From Pseudopedobacter sp044361595 (GTDB taxonomy: Bacteria > Bacteroidota > Bacteroidia > Sphingobacteriales > Sphingobacteriaceae), in contig JBIKIN010000004.1 in NCBI GenBank assembly GCA_044361595.1, forward strand, positions 103,526 through 167,525: 64,000 nt of DNA, written 5' to 3'. The notes beneath the pieces are model-generated. The model was not told the origin of the DNA and made no database searches. It saw only the letters and a program-made list of their open reading frames with translations. Position 1 is the first letter of the stretch, and each line of letters starts with the position of its first letter. Shown piece by piece: positions 1 through 8,886 of this stretch. The translations under genes and the position numbers were made by a program.

Positions 1-556
1 TATTCAATTCAGGATTACTACTAGCCTTGGAACTAGGGTGATTTCTGGTTATGTATGTTCCTTGTTTATGTAAAAACCAAAAATCGTCTGGAGAATAATA
101 AACCCCAATGGCAATGCCTTCTTTTCTAAAGGCATCAAATATTTCTTTTGTTATATCCCGTTTAAATGGTGTATTCATGATACCAAAGTTGGTGGTTTTA
201 GTGTCCCACATGCAAAATCCATTGTGATGTTTGGTGGTGAAAACCATATATTTCATACCCGTCATTTTTGCAAGCTTTGCCCATTTTGTAGGATTAAAAT
301 CTGCGGGATTGAATGTTTTAGGTAGTTCATTAATATACCGATTCAGGTAATCCTCAGAAGCCATTCGCATGGTATGGCTTATATTGTAACCATATTGAAC
401 ATCCACAGACCAATGAATAAACATGCCAAAACCAAGTTCGGTAAACCATTGTTCTCTCTCCGGTTTGTTTAAATTCAGTACTTTTTCCTGAGCATTTACA
501 GAAAAGATAACAAATGTGAAAATTGTCAGTAGTAATTGGTTTCTAAGTTGTTTCAT
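1..556 (-). CDS. GH29-type alpha-L-fucosidase, 3' part outside window
   Basis: Translating the minus strand from the ATG at 556 gives an open frame of 185 codons with no stop before the window edge, so the C-terminus is missing. Residues 1-23 form a signal peptide ending in VNAQ. The mature part begins with a GFGMFIHW segment and contains KYMVFTTKHHNGFCMW and GVYYSPDDFW, the hallmarks of the N-terminal TIM barrel of glycoside hydrolase family 29. These enzymes hydrolyse terminal alpha-L-fucose in the periplasm. The catalytic nucleophile region lies beyond the window. It is the last visible gene of the minus-strand polysaccharide locus, 123 bp after the rhamnosidase gene, and may share its transcript. 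Family assignment is firm; the exact fucoside is unknown. Confidence 0.85.
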   Translation of the reverse strand, partial: MKQLRNQLLLTIFTFVIFSVNAQEKVLNLNKPEREQWFTELGFGMFIHWSVDVQYGYNISHTMRMASEDYLNRYINELPKTFNPADFNPTKWAKLAKMTGMKYMVFTTKHHNGFCMWDTKTTNFGIMNTPFKRDITKEIFDAFRKEGIAIGVYYSPDDFWFLHKQGTYITRNHPSSKASSNPELN

Positions 557-679
557 AATCAAATTGAATTTATTTAGTTGTTTCTTTTAATAACTGATTG
601 TTGATAAAAAGTTTCCCCGATAACTATTGAAGCCGTAACCGAGTAATGCGCTTGCTTATTTCATTTTAATGTGTATCGT

Positions 680-3600
680 TTACTTCTGAATAGTTACTGG
701 CCCTAATAAGCCAGAAGGAAAAAGCGCTGACGTAGCTTTATGCACTCGCATATTTGTGCGGGTTTTTCGCTGATTTTCGGGTATTTTTTTATCCCCTATT
801 AATCGATTTGGCCATAAATTGACAACTTCTATGCGGAGGTCATTGTCCCCTTTTTTCAAGGCTTTAGAAATATCAACTCTAAATGGTTTTCGCCAAATCA
901 CTCCCAAGTCAACTCCATTTAGAATCACTTTGGCTGAAATATTTACTTCACCAAGGTCTAAATAAACCGGTTCTGACTTAGAAAATTTATTAGCCATCTG
1001 AAAATTTTTGCTATAGATAGCAGTTCCACTATAATGTTTTACAGCTTCTTCGGGACGATTAGTCCAATCCAGCAATTGCTCAAAATAAATTTTACCTTCT
1101 GATGGCTCTTTCTCAAGATTTGTTGTGGGATAAAACCATGTTTTATCAAACTGTACATCCCAACCGCCTTTGATTTCTGATATTACCTTTGGAGTTTCAA
1201 AGTTTTTACTTTGCTCGACTATGTCTTTCGACTGTTTGGTTGGAAAAGTAATAAAGTAGGAATCGTAAGCATCAAAAACCAATGGCAAAATGGTTCTGCC
1301 GTTTTGCTCTTTGTACTCAGGAAGCTTTAGTTTTTCGCCCGTTACAGGATTCCACAATTCTGGTTTACGGCCACTGACTCTGAAAGCGGCATTTATAACT
1401 TCCTTTTTATTCTTGCGATTTGCTAAAAAGTAGACTTCGGTGTCCGGAGTCGTTCGGTGAATAAAATCAATAAAGGTTGATTTACTATCGAAACTAATGG
1501 GGGCATCTGCGGGTAGATTATTCCCCTTTTCGTAAACGTTAAACTTTCCTTTTACCGTTTCTTCGGTTTCGATAGGTGCATAAGCAGGAAACAGGTTCAT
1601 TTGCTTATCAAGCACTTCAAAATCGGGCTGAATGGTTTGTTCCAACAATACTTCTCGAATTGTTTTACCGAAAACAACACGACCTTTTCCGAACTTATGT
1701 TCCCTTACAGTTGTACCATTGATGTTTCCCCACAATTGGTTGGCTATTGATTTTACTTCATCATCGCATTGCGGATAATTCAGTAGTCCAGGGTCGTAGG
1801 TTGGGCGTGGCCCTATGACTGTAGCGCCTGCTTCCACCAATGATTTAATTTTCTTGATAATTTCAACAGGCATGAAGTTCTTCTCTGGCAACGACAATAC
1901 AGCGTAACTCATACCATCGGGAAGAACAATGCGTCCATTTTCGATGGAAAGACGGGTTAGCAAAACTTCCGCGTTACAAACATCGTAATCGTATCCTTTG
2001 CCAAGTGAGGGATTTACATGTTTACCAGCGACAACATTAGGTGCCCAATCGCCATTGTAAAACAATACATCACCTACAAATAATCCGCTTTGCAGTACTG
2101 ATGAAATGCGACTCAGGTAATTAATCCATGAACCAGCAGTCTGATTCCACCAGGTTACATTGGGGTTGAAATGCGTTCCTGCTCCGTACTCGTAACCGGG
2201 CATTCCGTCCTGCGGGCGTTGCAGGGTTTGTGTATGAAACGCAATGCGGTTGATGCCTTCACAGAAAGCTCTATCGGCCACCGGTTTCAATTTTTCAGGT
2301 GATTCTTCCCAATGCGTAACATCGGTAAATGATTCAGCAGTCGCAATTCGTTTTCCGTAAATATGAGCAGCCGAGGCAGTTTGTTTGGTGACGTAATTCT
2401 GATTGTTGTTATCTACAAAAGTCTTGTCGTTCCAGAACTCAGCCATCGGGCGATCTGATTTTCCTAAATTTTTCAAAGCATCAATGCAAACCGTACCTGA
2501 CCAACTAGGACCAGCCGATTCCGATTCGGTCAGAATACCGTTTTTGTGTGACATTTCTGTTAATCTTCCGAGCGACTCATCGGCAAAAAGGTCTGCTGTT
2601 GTTTTGCGATAATCGTACAAAAAACGGTCCGATATTTCGGCACTTCCTACAATTCGGCCAGTAAAAACTGGAAGATATGGCGTTGGATCATAGCCTCGAT
2701 AGGTTTTGAATTTCTTTATTAATTTATCTGTCCAGTTTGGGTAGCCATCTTCGTAACTATCCGTATGGAGATACTTAAAGGTTTTTCCCACATGCTCTTT
2801 TCCAGCATCTGCAATTAAAATGTCTCCCATGTATTTGAACATCGTATCAATCGATTGTGCATTTAGCCAGTCTACTGCCAATGCGCCTTTTGTCATTTCG
2901 GGTAATACAGCTACCAAGGGTGCTCCTGTGGCAACATGCCCAGTGCGCACAATTGTCCACTTTCCTGCGGGGACATCCCAATCAAGGCTTCCATCTGGTT
3001 TTAATTTACTTGTCAGATCAATTACTTCCCCCACCGGAATAGGTTGGTCGCTATTGGTTGCTTTCCATGGAGTTAGGGTAGGTTCCATCAAATCTTTAGG
3101 CAAAATAAAAACCGACGCATCTTTGCGGTTACTTTTGGCATCAAGCAATTGTAGGCGGGTAGAGTCCATCTTAGATGATAGGTCGCGAAAAGCAACTACT
3201 GCATTATCGCGATAATCCATCTTCTCTTTTGGCCATATCATGCTTTTTTTTACATTTAATTGGTAAGGCGGTTTATAACCGCCACGAGGGTCTGGCATTG
3301 GTAGTTTTCCGACAAATTTTAATGGGCCTTCCACTATTGTTTCTGACTGTACAAACCAACGACCATTCATTTCGGGTGTAATCCAGGGACCTCCCATCGT
3401 CCAGCCACTGGCACAGAAATTTACACCAACTTCAAGGTCTAAACGAGCAGCTTCCTTAATAGTATGTTTAAATAACTCTCTCCATGCCGGGGACAAAAAC
3501 TCGGGTCCTCTTACAGGAATATTGGCAGCTCCCCAATTACCTGAGCAAATCAACGTTACACTACCCATACCCTTTGCTTTGAATGCTTCCAAATCTCTTG

Positions 3601-3799
3601 TAATGCTCTCTTTATCTGCAAGGCTATTTAGCCACCACCAGAAACTGGTTGGCTTGGCTGTTTGTATTGTTTTATCAAAGTTGATTGGAGCAGCATTATA
3701 ATTATCGGTTTGTGCAGTAATAGTATGCAATCCAAACAATAGATTGAAAACCGTGAGTACTATCCATTTTAATCCTAAATTTTGGATTGACTTTTTCAT
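680..3799 (-). CDS. GH106-type alpha-L-rhamnosidase, secreted
   Basis: 1039 residues, a usual length for GH106 enzymes. The signal peptide is residues 1-30 (ends ITAQ). The mature N-terminus has the family pattern PTSFWWWLNSLADKESI followed by GMGSVTLIC and NFCASGWTMGGPW. Further conserved blocks are YLHTDSYEDGYPNW and ESAGPSW in the catalytic barrel. The last ~150 residues (YLDLGEVNISAKVILNGVDL) look like the C-terminal beta-sandwich. GH106 enzymes release alpha-L-rhamnose from plant or algal polysaccharides. The gene follows the sulfatase gene by 31 bp on the same strand, so co-transcription and joint action on a sulfated, rhamnose-containing glycan are likely (inference). Its first 16 codons are duplicated upstream of the sulfatase gene at 5807-5857. 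Confidence 0.88.
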   Translation of the reverse strand: MKKSIQNLGLKWIVLTVFNLLFGLHTITAQTDNYNAAPINFDKTIQTAKPTSFWWWLNSLADKESITRDLEAFKAKGMGSVTLICSGNWGAANIPVRGPEFLSPAWRELFKHTIKEAARLDLEVGVNFCASGWTMGGPWITPEMNGRWFVQSETIVEGPLKFVGKLPMPDPRGGYKPPYQLNVKKSMIWPKEKMDYRDNAVVAFRDLSSKMDSTRLQLLDAKSNRKDASVFILPKDLMEPTLTPWKATNSDQPIPVGEVIDLTSKLKPDGSLDWDVPAGKWTIVRTGHVATGAPLVAVLPEMTKGALAVDWLNAQSIDTMFKYMGDILIADAGKEHVGKTFKYLHTDSYEDGYPNWTDKLIKKFKTYRGYDPTPYLPVFTGRIVGSAEISDRFLYDYRKTTADLFADESLGRLTEMSHKNGILTESESAGPSWSGTVCIDALKNLGKSDRPMAEFWNDKTFVDNNNQNYVTKQTASAAHIYGKRIATAESFTDVTHWEESPEKLKPVADRAFCEGINRIAFHTQTLQRPQDGMPGYEYGAGTHFNPNVTWWNQTAGSWINYLSRISSVLQSGLFVGDVLFYNGDWAPNVVAGKHVNPSLGKGYDYDVCNAEVLLTRLSIENGRIVLPDGMSYAVLSLPEKNFMPVEIIKKIKSLVEAGATVIGPRPTYDPGLLNYPQCDDEVKSIANQLWGNINGTTVREHKFGKGRVVFGKTIREVLLEQTIQPDFEVLDKQMNLFPAYAPIETEETVKGKFNVYEKGNNLPADAPISFDSKSTFIDFIHRTTPDTEVYFLANRKNKKEVINAAFRVSGRKPELWNPVTGEKLKLPEYKEQNGRTILPLVFDAYDSYFITFPTKQSKDIVEQSKNFETPKVISEIKGGWDVQFDKTWFYPTTNLEKEPSEGKIYFEQLLDWTNRPEEAVKHYSGTAIYSKNFQMANKFSKSEPVYLDLGEVNISAKVILNGVDLGVIWRKPFRVDISKALKKGDNDLRIEVVNLWPNRLIGDKKIPENQRKTRTNMRVHKATSALFPSGLLGPVTIQK

Positions 3800-3830
3800 T
3801 TAATTTGTTTTTTTGAACAGATTTAGTAAA

Positions 3831-5657
3831 TCAATTGTATTCAACAGCGTCTGATATGGGCAGTATTTGAGAATAATTCTCGACCGCTACAGGAATCTTT
3901 TGGCCGTAAAAATCCGAGGTTTTTGAAAGTTTTGGCTTTGCCACAAGCCAATAATAACCGGATTTAGTAACTTTGTGGGAGTTTATAGCAATGTTATTGG
4001 CTATTAGATTAGCATTTTTGCTATCATTAGTTTTGGAATAATATACAGTATAGTTGGTAAACTCATCCGATTTTAGCCATTCCATTTTGTTTTTGTTCAA
4101 GGTCACTTTGATGGGTGCATATTCTTGAAAACGCCATTCGGCCAAGGTTTGAAAATACATGTCCTGACGCATTTTTGAATACTTTTTATCAAAGATTAAA
4201 TTATTCAATTCGTCCGGATCATTTTTGAGATTGTATAATTGGTCAATAATGCCGTGGGTGTAGATGAATTTATAATCTCCTTGACGCATCATTCTGGATG
4301 GCACTTCTTTAGCTTTAGGAAGTAATAAATAATCGGCACCTCGAAATTCAGTATAAACAACCCTATCTTTCAGCTCGGAACCCGTAGTTAATACGTCCAC
4401 CAAAGAAACCCCTTGAGCAGTTTCGGGAGTTTTTCCACCCACAAGATCGGCTAAAGTGGGCATTACATCTATCAAACTAACAATTGAATTATTGGTTATA
4501 TTTTGTTTGAAACGTTTTGGAAAAGAGACGATAAAAGGAACATTTATGGCATCTTGATACATATTGTGTTTGCCTCTCAAACCATGCTCAAAAAGATGAT
4601 CTCCGTGATCTGTGGTGTAAATGATGATGGTGTTTTCATACAATCCTTTATCTTTCAATGTCTGCACCACGCGACCTATCATATCGTCCACTTCTGTAAT
4701 ACAAGCGTTGTAAGCAGCCATTGAATTTTGTGCTTTTTCTGCGTTTTTGGGAATGTCGGTATGCAACCAATTTGGAACCCAAGGGTATTTGCCTTTTTTA
4801 TACCAATCATCAAAGGTTTTAGGTAATTGATACTCCTTGGGATTGTGCATGTCTAAATACTTTTGGGTAGTTGTAAATGGCGGGTGCGGTTTTTCAAAAC
4901 CAATATGAAGGAAAAAATTCTTACCGTCTTCTGCACGTTTGTTGATGAACTCTATTGATTTTCGAGTCACCACCATATCAAAGTTGTCTTCGTCATTTTG
5001 AACAAGCGTTGGCACATACTCTTCATTTAGATGCTCTGCCCCACCTTTGAAAGTATTACTATATTTTTTAAATTGTCTGTAACGCATATAGGTATCTTCA
5101 CCTACTTCGTCTTGATAATGACCTCCAGGAAAATTGGTGTAATATCTTACGCTTATCTCATCAAAACCCATATAGTTGCCTTGTTTATAATCTGGATCAA
5201 CATTTTTTTGCAACTCTCCATGAACATGCATTTTGCCTGGTGAGGCAGTGGTATAATTTTGTGTTTTGAATATTTCTGCAAGGGTAATTATACCTTCGTG
5301 ATAGCCTGTTTTTCTCAGCACACCACTTTCAAACTCTTTAACTTTTCCGTCGGGCATCATAATGGGAGTTTTGTGATAAATGGCACCGTTGGCATAAGGA
5401 TACATACCTGTTATTATCGAAGCTCTTGCTGGAGCACAAACAGATGCGGGTGTATAACAATTACTGAACATCACACCAGTTTTTGCCAAATTATCAATAT
5501 TTGGGGTTTTGGATAATTTGTTTCCATAAGCACCGATAGCCTCTAGCTTGTGCTGGTCGGATATTATGAAAACTACATTAGGTTTTTTATTTTGTTGTGC
5601 ATGAGTAGAAGCAATCCACAGCAATAGCAAAAAGGAAATCAGCTTTTTCTCTATCAT
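3831..5657 (-). CDS. S1-family formylglycine sulfatase
   Basis: 608 residues with a signal peptide of about 20 residues ending THAQ. The alkaline-phosphatase-like fold is shown by PNVVFIISDQ (metal-binding Asp34), by the sulfatase signature C74-A-P76-A-R78 followed by ASIITGMYP, in which Cys74 would be converted to formylglycine, and by the later metal site YTTDHGDHLFEHG. It would remove sulfate esters from a carbohydrate in the periplasm. Cys-type sulfatases need an anaerobic-type or FGE-type maturase, and none is in this window. It lies between the GH-like lipoprotein gene and the rhamnosidase gene, all on the minus strand. The sulfate position attacked cannot be read from the sequence. Confidence 0.9.
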   Translation of the reverse strand: MIEKKLISFLLLLWIASTHAQQNKKPNVVFIISDQHKLEAIGAYGNKLSKTPNIDNLAKTGVMFSNCYTPASVCAPARASIITGMYPYANGAIYHKTPIMMPDGKVKEFESGVLRKTGYHEGIITLAEIFKTQNYTTASPGKMHVHGELQKNVDPDYKQGNYMGFDEISVRYYTNFPGGHYQDEVGEDTYMRYRQFKKYSNTFKGGAEHLNEEYVPTLVQNDEDNFDMVVTRKSIEFINKRAEDGKNFFLHIGFEKPHPPFTTTQKYLDMHNPKEYQLPKTFDDWYKKGKYPWVPNWLHTDIPKNAEKAQNSMAAYNACITEVDDMIGRVVQTLKDKGLYENTIIIYTTDHGDHLFEHGLRGKHNMYQDAINVPFIVSFPKRFKQNITNNSIVSLIDVMPTLADLVGGKTPETAQGVSLVDVLTTGSELKDRVVYTEFRGADYLLLPKAKEVPSRMMRQGDYKFIYTHGIIDQLYNLKNDPDELNNLIFDKKYSKMRQDMYFQTLAEWRFQEYAPIKVTLNKNKMEWLKSDEFTNYTVYYSKTNDSKNANLIANNIAINSHKVTKSGYYWLVAKPKLSKTSDFYGQKIPVAVENYSQILPISDAVEYN

Positions 5658-5701
5658 TTTAATTTTATATTAGGTTCTACCCTAATTTGTATGGGTTTTT
5701 A

Positions 5702-5790
5702 TTGGCTTTAGCTAAAATAGTATAGTTTTTGGCTAAAGCTAATTCTGCATTGACTTCATATTCCTCCAGCTAAAGCGGGAGGAATATGAA
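5702..5790. repeat. Two tandem hairpins in the sulfatase upstream region
   Basis: Hairpin one pairs 5702-5717 with 5727-5742 (14 of 16 positions, the other two are G-U compatible). Hairpin two pairs 5755-5767 with 5778-5790, a perfect 13-bp stem ending in cctcc/ggagg with a 10-nt loop. Both contain the word gctaaagc, so they look like units of one palindromic intergenic repeat. It sits between the sulfatase gene and a duplicated fragment of the rhamnosidase gene start. Its role is not known; it could separate transcription of neighbours. Confidence 0.6.
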
Positions 5791-5792
5791 AA

Positions 5793-5857
5793 TTATCTAA
5801 TATCCCCCGTCAGTACTACCCATTTTAATCCTAAATTTTGGATTGACTTTTTCATTT
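5793..5857 (-). pseudogene. Duplicated 5' fragment of the GH106 gene
   Basis: Positions 5807-5857 match 3751-3801, the start of the rhamnosidase gene, over 51 bp with two mismatches. The fragment keeps the ATG (at 5855) and codes the same first residues MKKSIQNLGLKW, with one conservative change (Ile to Val), then leaves the homology and stops after 20 codons at 5793-5795. It is too short to be a signal peptide gene of its own and is best read as debris of a duplication or rearrangement inside the locus. Confidence 0.7.
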
Positions 5858-5872
5858 TAATGTTTTAAAAAG

Positions 5873-7219
5873 CTAGAGTGTAGCTAACACTTGGATAGCT
5901 TTAGTTCTAAACTGTTCTGAAGTTGGATAGGTATTGTTCTTTTGCTTTTCTTCCTTCAAGTATTCATTCATTTTTTGATAAAAACTCTCATGTAAGTAAT
6001 ACGCCTTTGTTTTCTCACCTTGCTCATTAATAAGCGACATTTGTTTAGAGGCTTTGGTAACATCATCGTACTCATTGTTATACATTTGCCAGTGTAACGC
6101 AAAGGGTATATTTAGTTCTAATGATATCCTCATCATTTCTTTGGTTTCATCAAATTGTTCTTGTAAAGTTACAGGTCTTGTAGCGTCTGCCTGGTAACCG
6201 TACTCACCTATAAAAACTCTTCTAGAAAACGGTAAAGAAGGCTTTGGCTTAAGCTTTGATTCCAAATAATTAAAAATAGCTGTTAAATCGCTCTTAGTTT
6301 TGCTGTAGGTTTTACCTTTTATAGCTTCATAACTAGAATATGAAATTAAATCAACATCTACATTAGGTATTACCGTTTGCGCAACACAGGCTTGGCCATT
6401 CATGCCTTTTTCAACTAGATTAGCCTCTATATAATGATACATGAAAACATTTTTAGCTGTAGTTGCCGCTTTTGCGTCATCAATAGCTTTTTGTCTTATT
6501 TGAAACCACTTGGTCATGTTATTGAAAGCAGCTGCCGATGGCGTTGAAGTTGCATCAAAACTACCGTCCAACAACCAATCTCCCTCCCAATTGCCTATTA
6601 AAAATGTTTTGCCCGTATTGTTATATTTATTAAGAATGTAGGTAGCAAAATTGTACATTTCATTATACAATATTTTCTCATTAGCAGGAGTAATATTATT
6701 CTTCCAGTTAACATTTGTTAAAGTATGAACCCAAAAGAAAATATACTTAAAATCCATTTCACATGCTATTTTGTACTCTGGATTTTTAGAGAAAAGTTCT
6801 AAGGTAGTTTTACTAGGTACTGTCTCTTTAATCCCGTAAAGTTTTGCAGCTCCATTACCCAAAGTAATTTTAAGAATGTTAGAGCCCATCTCCCTCACTT
6901 TTTGTGCTTGTTCAATTAAACTATTGCTATTGGTGAGTTTGTAACTTCCAGATATAGCATGTGTTCCTAAAATAAAATTATATGGCTCTCGATCAACAAA
7001 TAATTCTTTAAGAACTATCTTATTTTCCGGTGTAACTTCTTTCTTCTTACATGAAAACAATACCGTAGTTACAGATAACAAGAGTATTGCAAATAATTGC
7101 ACACGATAATTCAAGGCTTTTTGAAAAGTGGCAATGTACAGGAGTAAACCTTGCTTGAAAGGCATATCTAAATTTAGTTTAACTGAAAAAAGCTTGTTAA
7201 AACGACTTATTTGTTTCAT
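5873..7219 (-). CDS. Lipoprotein with a probable GH-A-clan glycosidase fold
   Basis: 448 residues. A hydrophobic stretch ending VTTVLFSC followed by KKK is a lipoprotein signal with the acylated Cys near residue 57. The signal would be unusually far from the annotated Met, so the true start may be Met19. I do not recognise the family with certainty. The fold resembles a TIM-barrel hydrolase: GNWEGDW (Glu212) and FIGEYGYQ (Glu339) sit where clan GH-A enzymes carry the acid/base and nucleophile glutamates, and LHWQMYNNE resembles a strand-8 motif. It is likely a surface or periplasmic glycosidase of the locus. It follows the T9SS gene by 69 bp, with a strong hairpin between them. Confidence 0.6.
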   Translation of the reverse strand: MKQISRFNKLFSVKLNLDMPFKQGLLLYIATFQKALNYRVQLFAILLLSVTTVLFSCKKKEVTPENKIVLKELFVDREPYNFILGTHAISGSYKLTNSNSLIEQAQKVREMGSNILKITLGNGAAKLYGIKETVPSKTTLELFSKNPEYKIACEMDFKYIFFWVHTLTNVNWKNNITPANEKILYNEMYNFATYILNKYNNTGKTFLIGNWEGDWLLDGSFDATSTPSAAAFNNMTKWFQIRQKAIDDAKAATTAKNVFMYHYIEANLVEKGMNGQACVAQTVIPNVDVDLISYSSYEAIKGKTYSKTKSDLTAIFNYLESKLKPKPSLPFSRRVFIGEYGYQADATRPVTLQEQFDETKEMMRISLELNIPFALHWQMYNNEYDDVTKASKQMSLINEQGEKTKAYYLHESFYQKMNEYLKEEKQKNNTYPTSEQFRTKAIQVLATL

Positions 7220-7236
7220 AAAGTTTGATTTAAATT

Positions 7237-7272
7237 AATCAAGCCTGATTATTAAAATAATCAGGCTTGATT
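7237..7272 (-). terminator. Strong hairpin downstream of the T9SS gene
   Basis: Perfect 17-bp inverted repeat, 7237-7253 against 7256-7272, just after the stop of the T9SS gene and before the next minus-strand gene. The following T-run on the minus strand is broken, so it may attenuate rather than fully stop transcription into the lipoprotein gene. Confidence 0.6.
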
Positions 7273-7288
7273 GAAAGTAATGTTATTA

Positions 7289-8566
7289 TTATCTCAAAAA
7301 CTTTTGATTAATGATTTCACTTTCTGTGGTGTATCTTAAAAAATGTATGCCATTTTGAATTGCTGTTGGTAACGAGAAGGTATTATATCCTTTATTTACT
7401 TCAACAGATGTTTCAGATAATTTTCGACCTGAAATATCAAAAAGTTGTAATTTACCTTTTGTCTTATTTGGCGAAGAAAGAGTAATTTTCACATCTGATG
7501 AAGCTGCATAAACTGAAAGCTGTGAACCTGCAATTTTAGAGTCTACAGAAATTACATCAGATGATGATGTTTTACCATCAAAATCATGTTGTACTAATTT
7601 GTAATAATTAGTTCCGACAAATGGATTTTCATCAACTAAAGAATAATCATTGCTAACTTTAGAAGTTCCTGCTCCCTTAACTTTACCTATAGCAGAGAAA
7701 GTTTTACCATCAGCAGAATGCAATACCTCGAAATAGTCATTGTTATCTTCTGAAGCGGTGTTCCAATTTAATAGAACAGATTGATTTACCGCTTTGGCTG
7801 TGAATGAGGTTAAAGTGATGGGTAAAGTAGTTGGTAATGATGTGATAACTATATTATCGAAGTCAAAAGTTCCAGCTAGAGTTTGACCAGGAATGGTGAA
7901 TTTAAACCTTGATAAATCAGATGAAGTAGCAGAAGCAGCTCCTTCATTTACTTCTAAAATATTCCCAACCCAAATGTCAAATTTGTCATCTCCAACAGTT
8001 GCTGTTGAACCGTCAGGAGCAATATATGATTTTGAGGCACCAGAATTGTTTGCTACAAGAGTAATAGTTTGAGTTCCATTATAGAGTGTACCAGTTGATC
8101 CACTGATAAACCAACTATCTGCCGTGGTTGATGAGTGAGTTATAGCTATCCTGCTGTGAAAATTTGATCCAACAACAGCATCTCCAGTTATTGTACTTCC
8201 AATTAAAAAGTTCACGTTTGGTGAAGTTTGATAGAGGCTAGTGTTTGAAACGGTATAGTTAAATTTACACTGAACAAGGTCTATGCTAGCACTCCCAAAT
8301 CCACTAGTTCGTATCGCATAAAAAGGATTATTACTAGCAGAACCAGCTGTTGTTTTAACCACTCTCAATGCTTCATTGGTAATTGATGGGGCAGAAGTAG
8401 TGATGTTACCACTAAATATGGCCGTAAATTTATTAGCAGCAGTAGCGTCAACATAGTCTGTTGTAGCACCTCCAGCAGCAAAATCTTGAGTAAATAATGT
8501 TGTTTGTGCATTTGCCTTAATTCCGAAATGGATTAAAAGCGCCGAAATAAGTAAAGTTCTTTTCAT
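7289..8566 (-). CDS. Secreted protein with T9SS type A sorting domain
   Basis: 425 residues: signal peptide 1-20 (ends ANAQ), an unrecognised beta-rich region to about residue 240, a LPITLTSFTAKAVNQSVLLNW linker/Ig-like domain typical of T9SS cargo, and a C-terminal domain of about 75 residues with LQLFDISGRKLSE and the final QKFLR. This C-terminal signal directs export across the outer membrane by the type IX system and surface attachment. No catalytic motif is visible in the N-terminal part, so a glycan-binding role is possible but unproven. The gene sits at the head of the enzyme half of the locus, behind a candidate regulator-binding site at 8649-8683. Confidence 0.75.
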   Translation of the reverse strand: MKRTLLISALLIHFGIKANAQTTLFTQDFAAGGATTDYVDATAANKFTAIFSGNITTSAPSITNEALRVVKTTAGSASNNPFYAIRTSGFGSASIDLVQCKFNYTVSNTSLYQTSPNVNFLIGSTITGDAVVGSNFHSRIAITHSSTTADSWFISGSTGTLYNGTQTITLVANNSGASKSYIAPDGSTATVGDDKFDIWVGNILEVNEGAASATSSDLSRFKFTIPGQTLAGTFDFDNIVITSLPTTLPITLTSFTAKAVNQSVLLNWNTASEDNNDYFEVLHSADGKTFSAIGKVKGAGTSKVSNDYSLVDENPFVGTNYYKLVQHDFDGKTSSSDVISVDSKIAGSQLSVYAASSDVKITLSSPNKTKGKLQLFDISGRKLSETSVEVNKGYNTFSLPTAIQNGIHFLRYTTESEIINQKFLR

Positions 8567-8648
8567 AATTTTTTGGTTTAATTGGTTATGTATAAAAAAT
8601 GAGGACTTTTTAACATTACAATTTTAAGTTTATCCTAAATAGATCTTG

Positions 8649-8683
8649 TGTACTATAGTATCAAAATATTGTATGACAGTATT
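8649..8683. promoter_or_regulatory. Candidate operator of the hybrid regulator (direct repeat, 21-bp period)
   Basis: Two TGTA-headed half-sites start at 8649 and 8670, exactly 21 bp apart, each followed by a spaced AGTA or AGT. The same arrangement with the same 21-bp period occurs at 20715-20749 before susC. Direct repeats two helical turns apart are expected for AraC-type output domains. The rest of the 8567-8886 gap is AT-rich and shows nothing else I can name. Binding is inference. Confidence 0.5.
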
Positions 8684-8886
8684 AAACTATATTTAAAAGG
8701 CATTTAAGCATTAAGTAATTGACATGATCAAATGATAGGAAACTATAAACTAAACTGAAGTTTAGAGTTTAATTACAAGCTCATTTTACAAAAAATAAAA
8801 TCAGGAAAATAAAATGAACATTTAATTAATGAGAGCAGAATTCGATTCTTTAAAATAACTGAATAGTAAACTGATTATTTAAAGCT

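Noticed and set aside
2820..3215. 131-residue plus-strand open frame inside the rhamnosidase gene
   Set aside because: Shadow of the GH106 coding frame; no signal, domain or ribosome-binding site.
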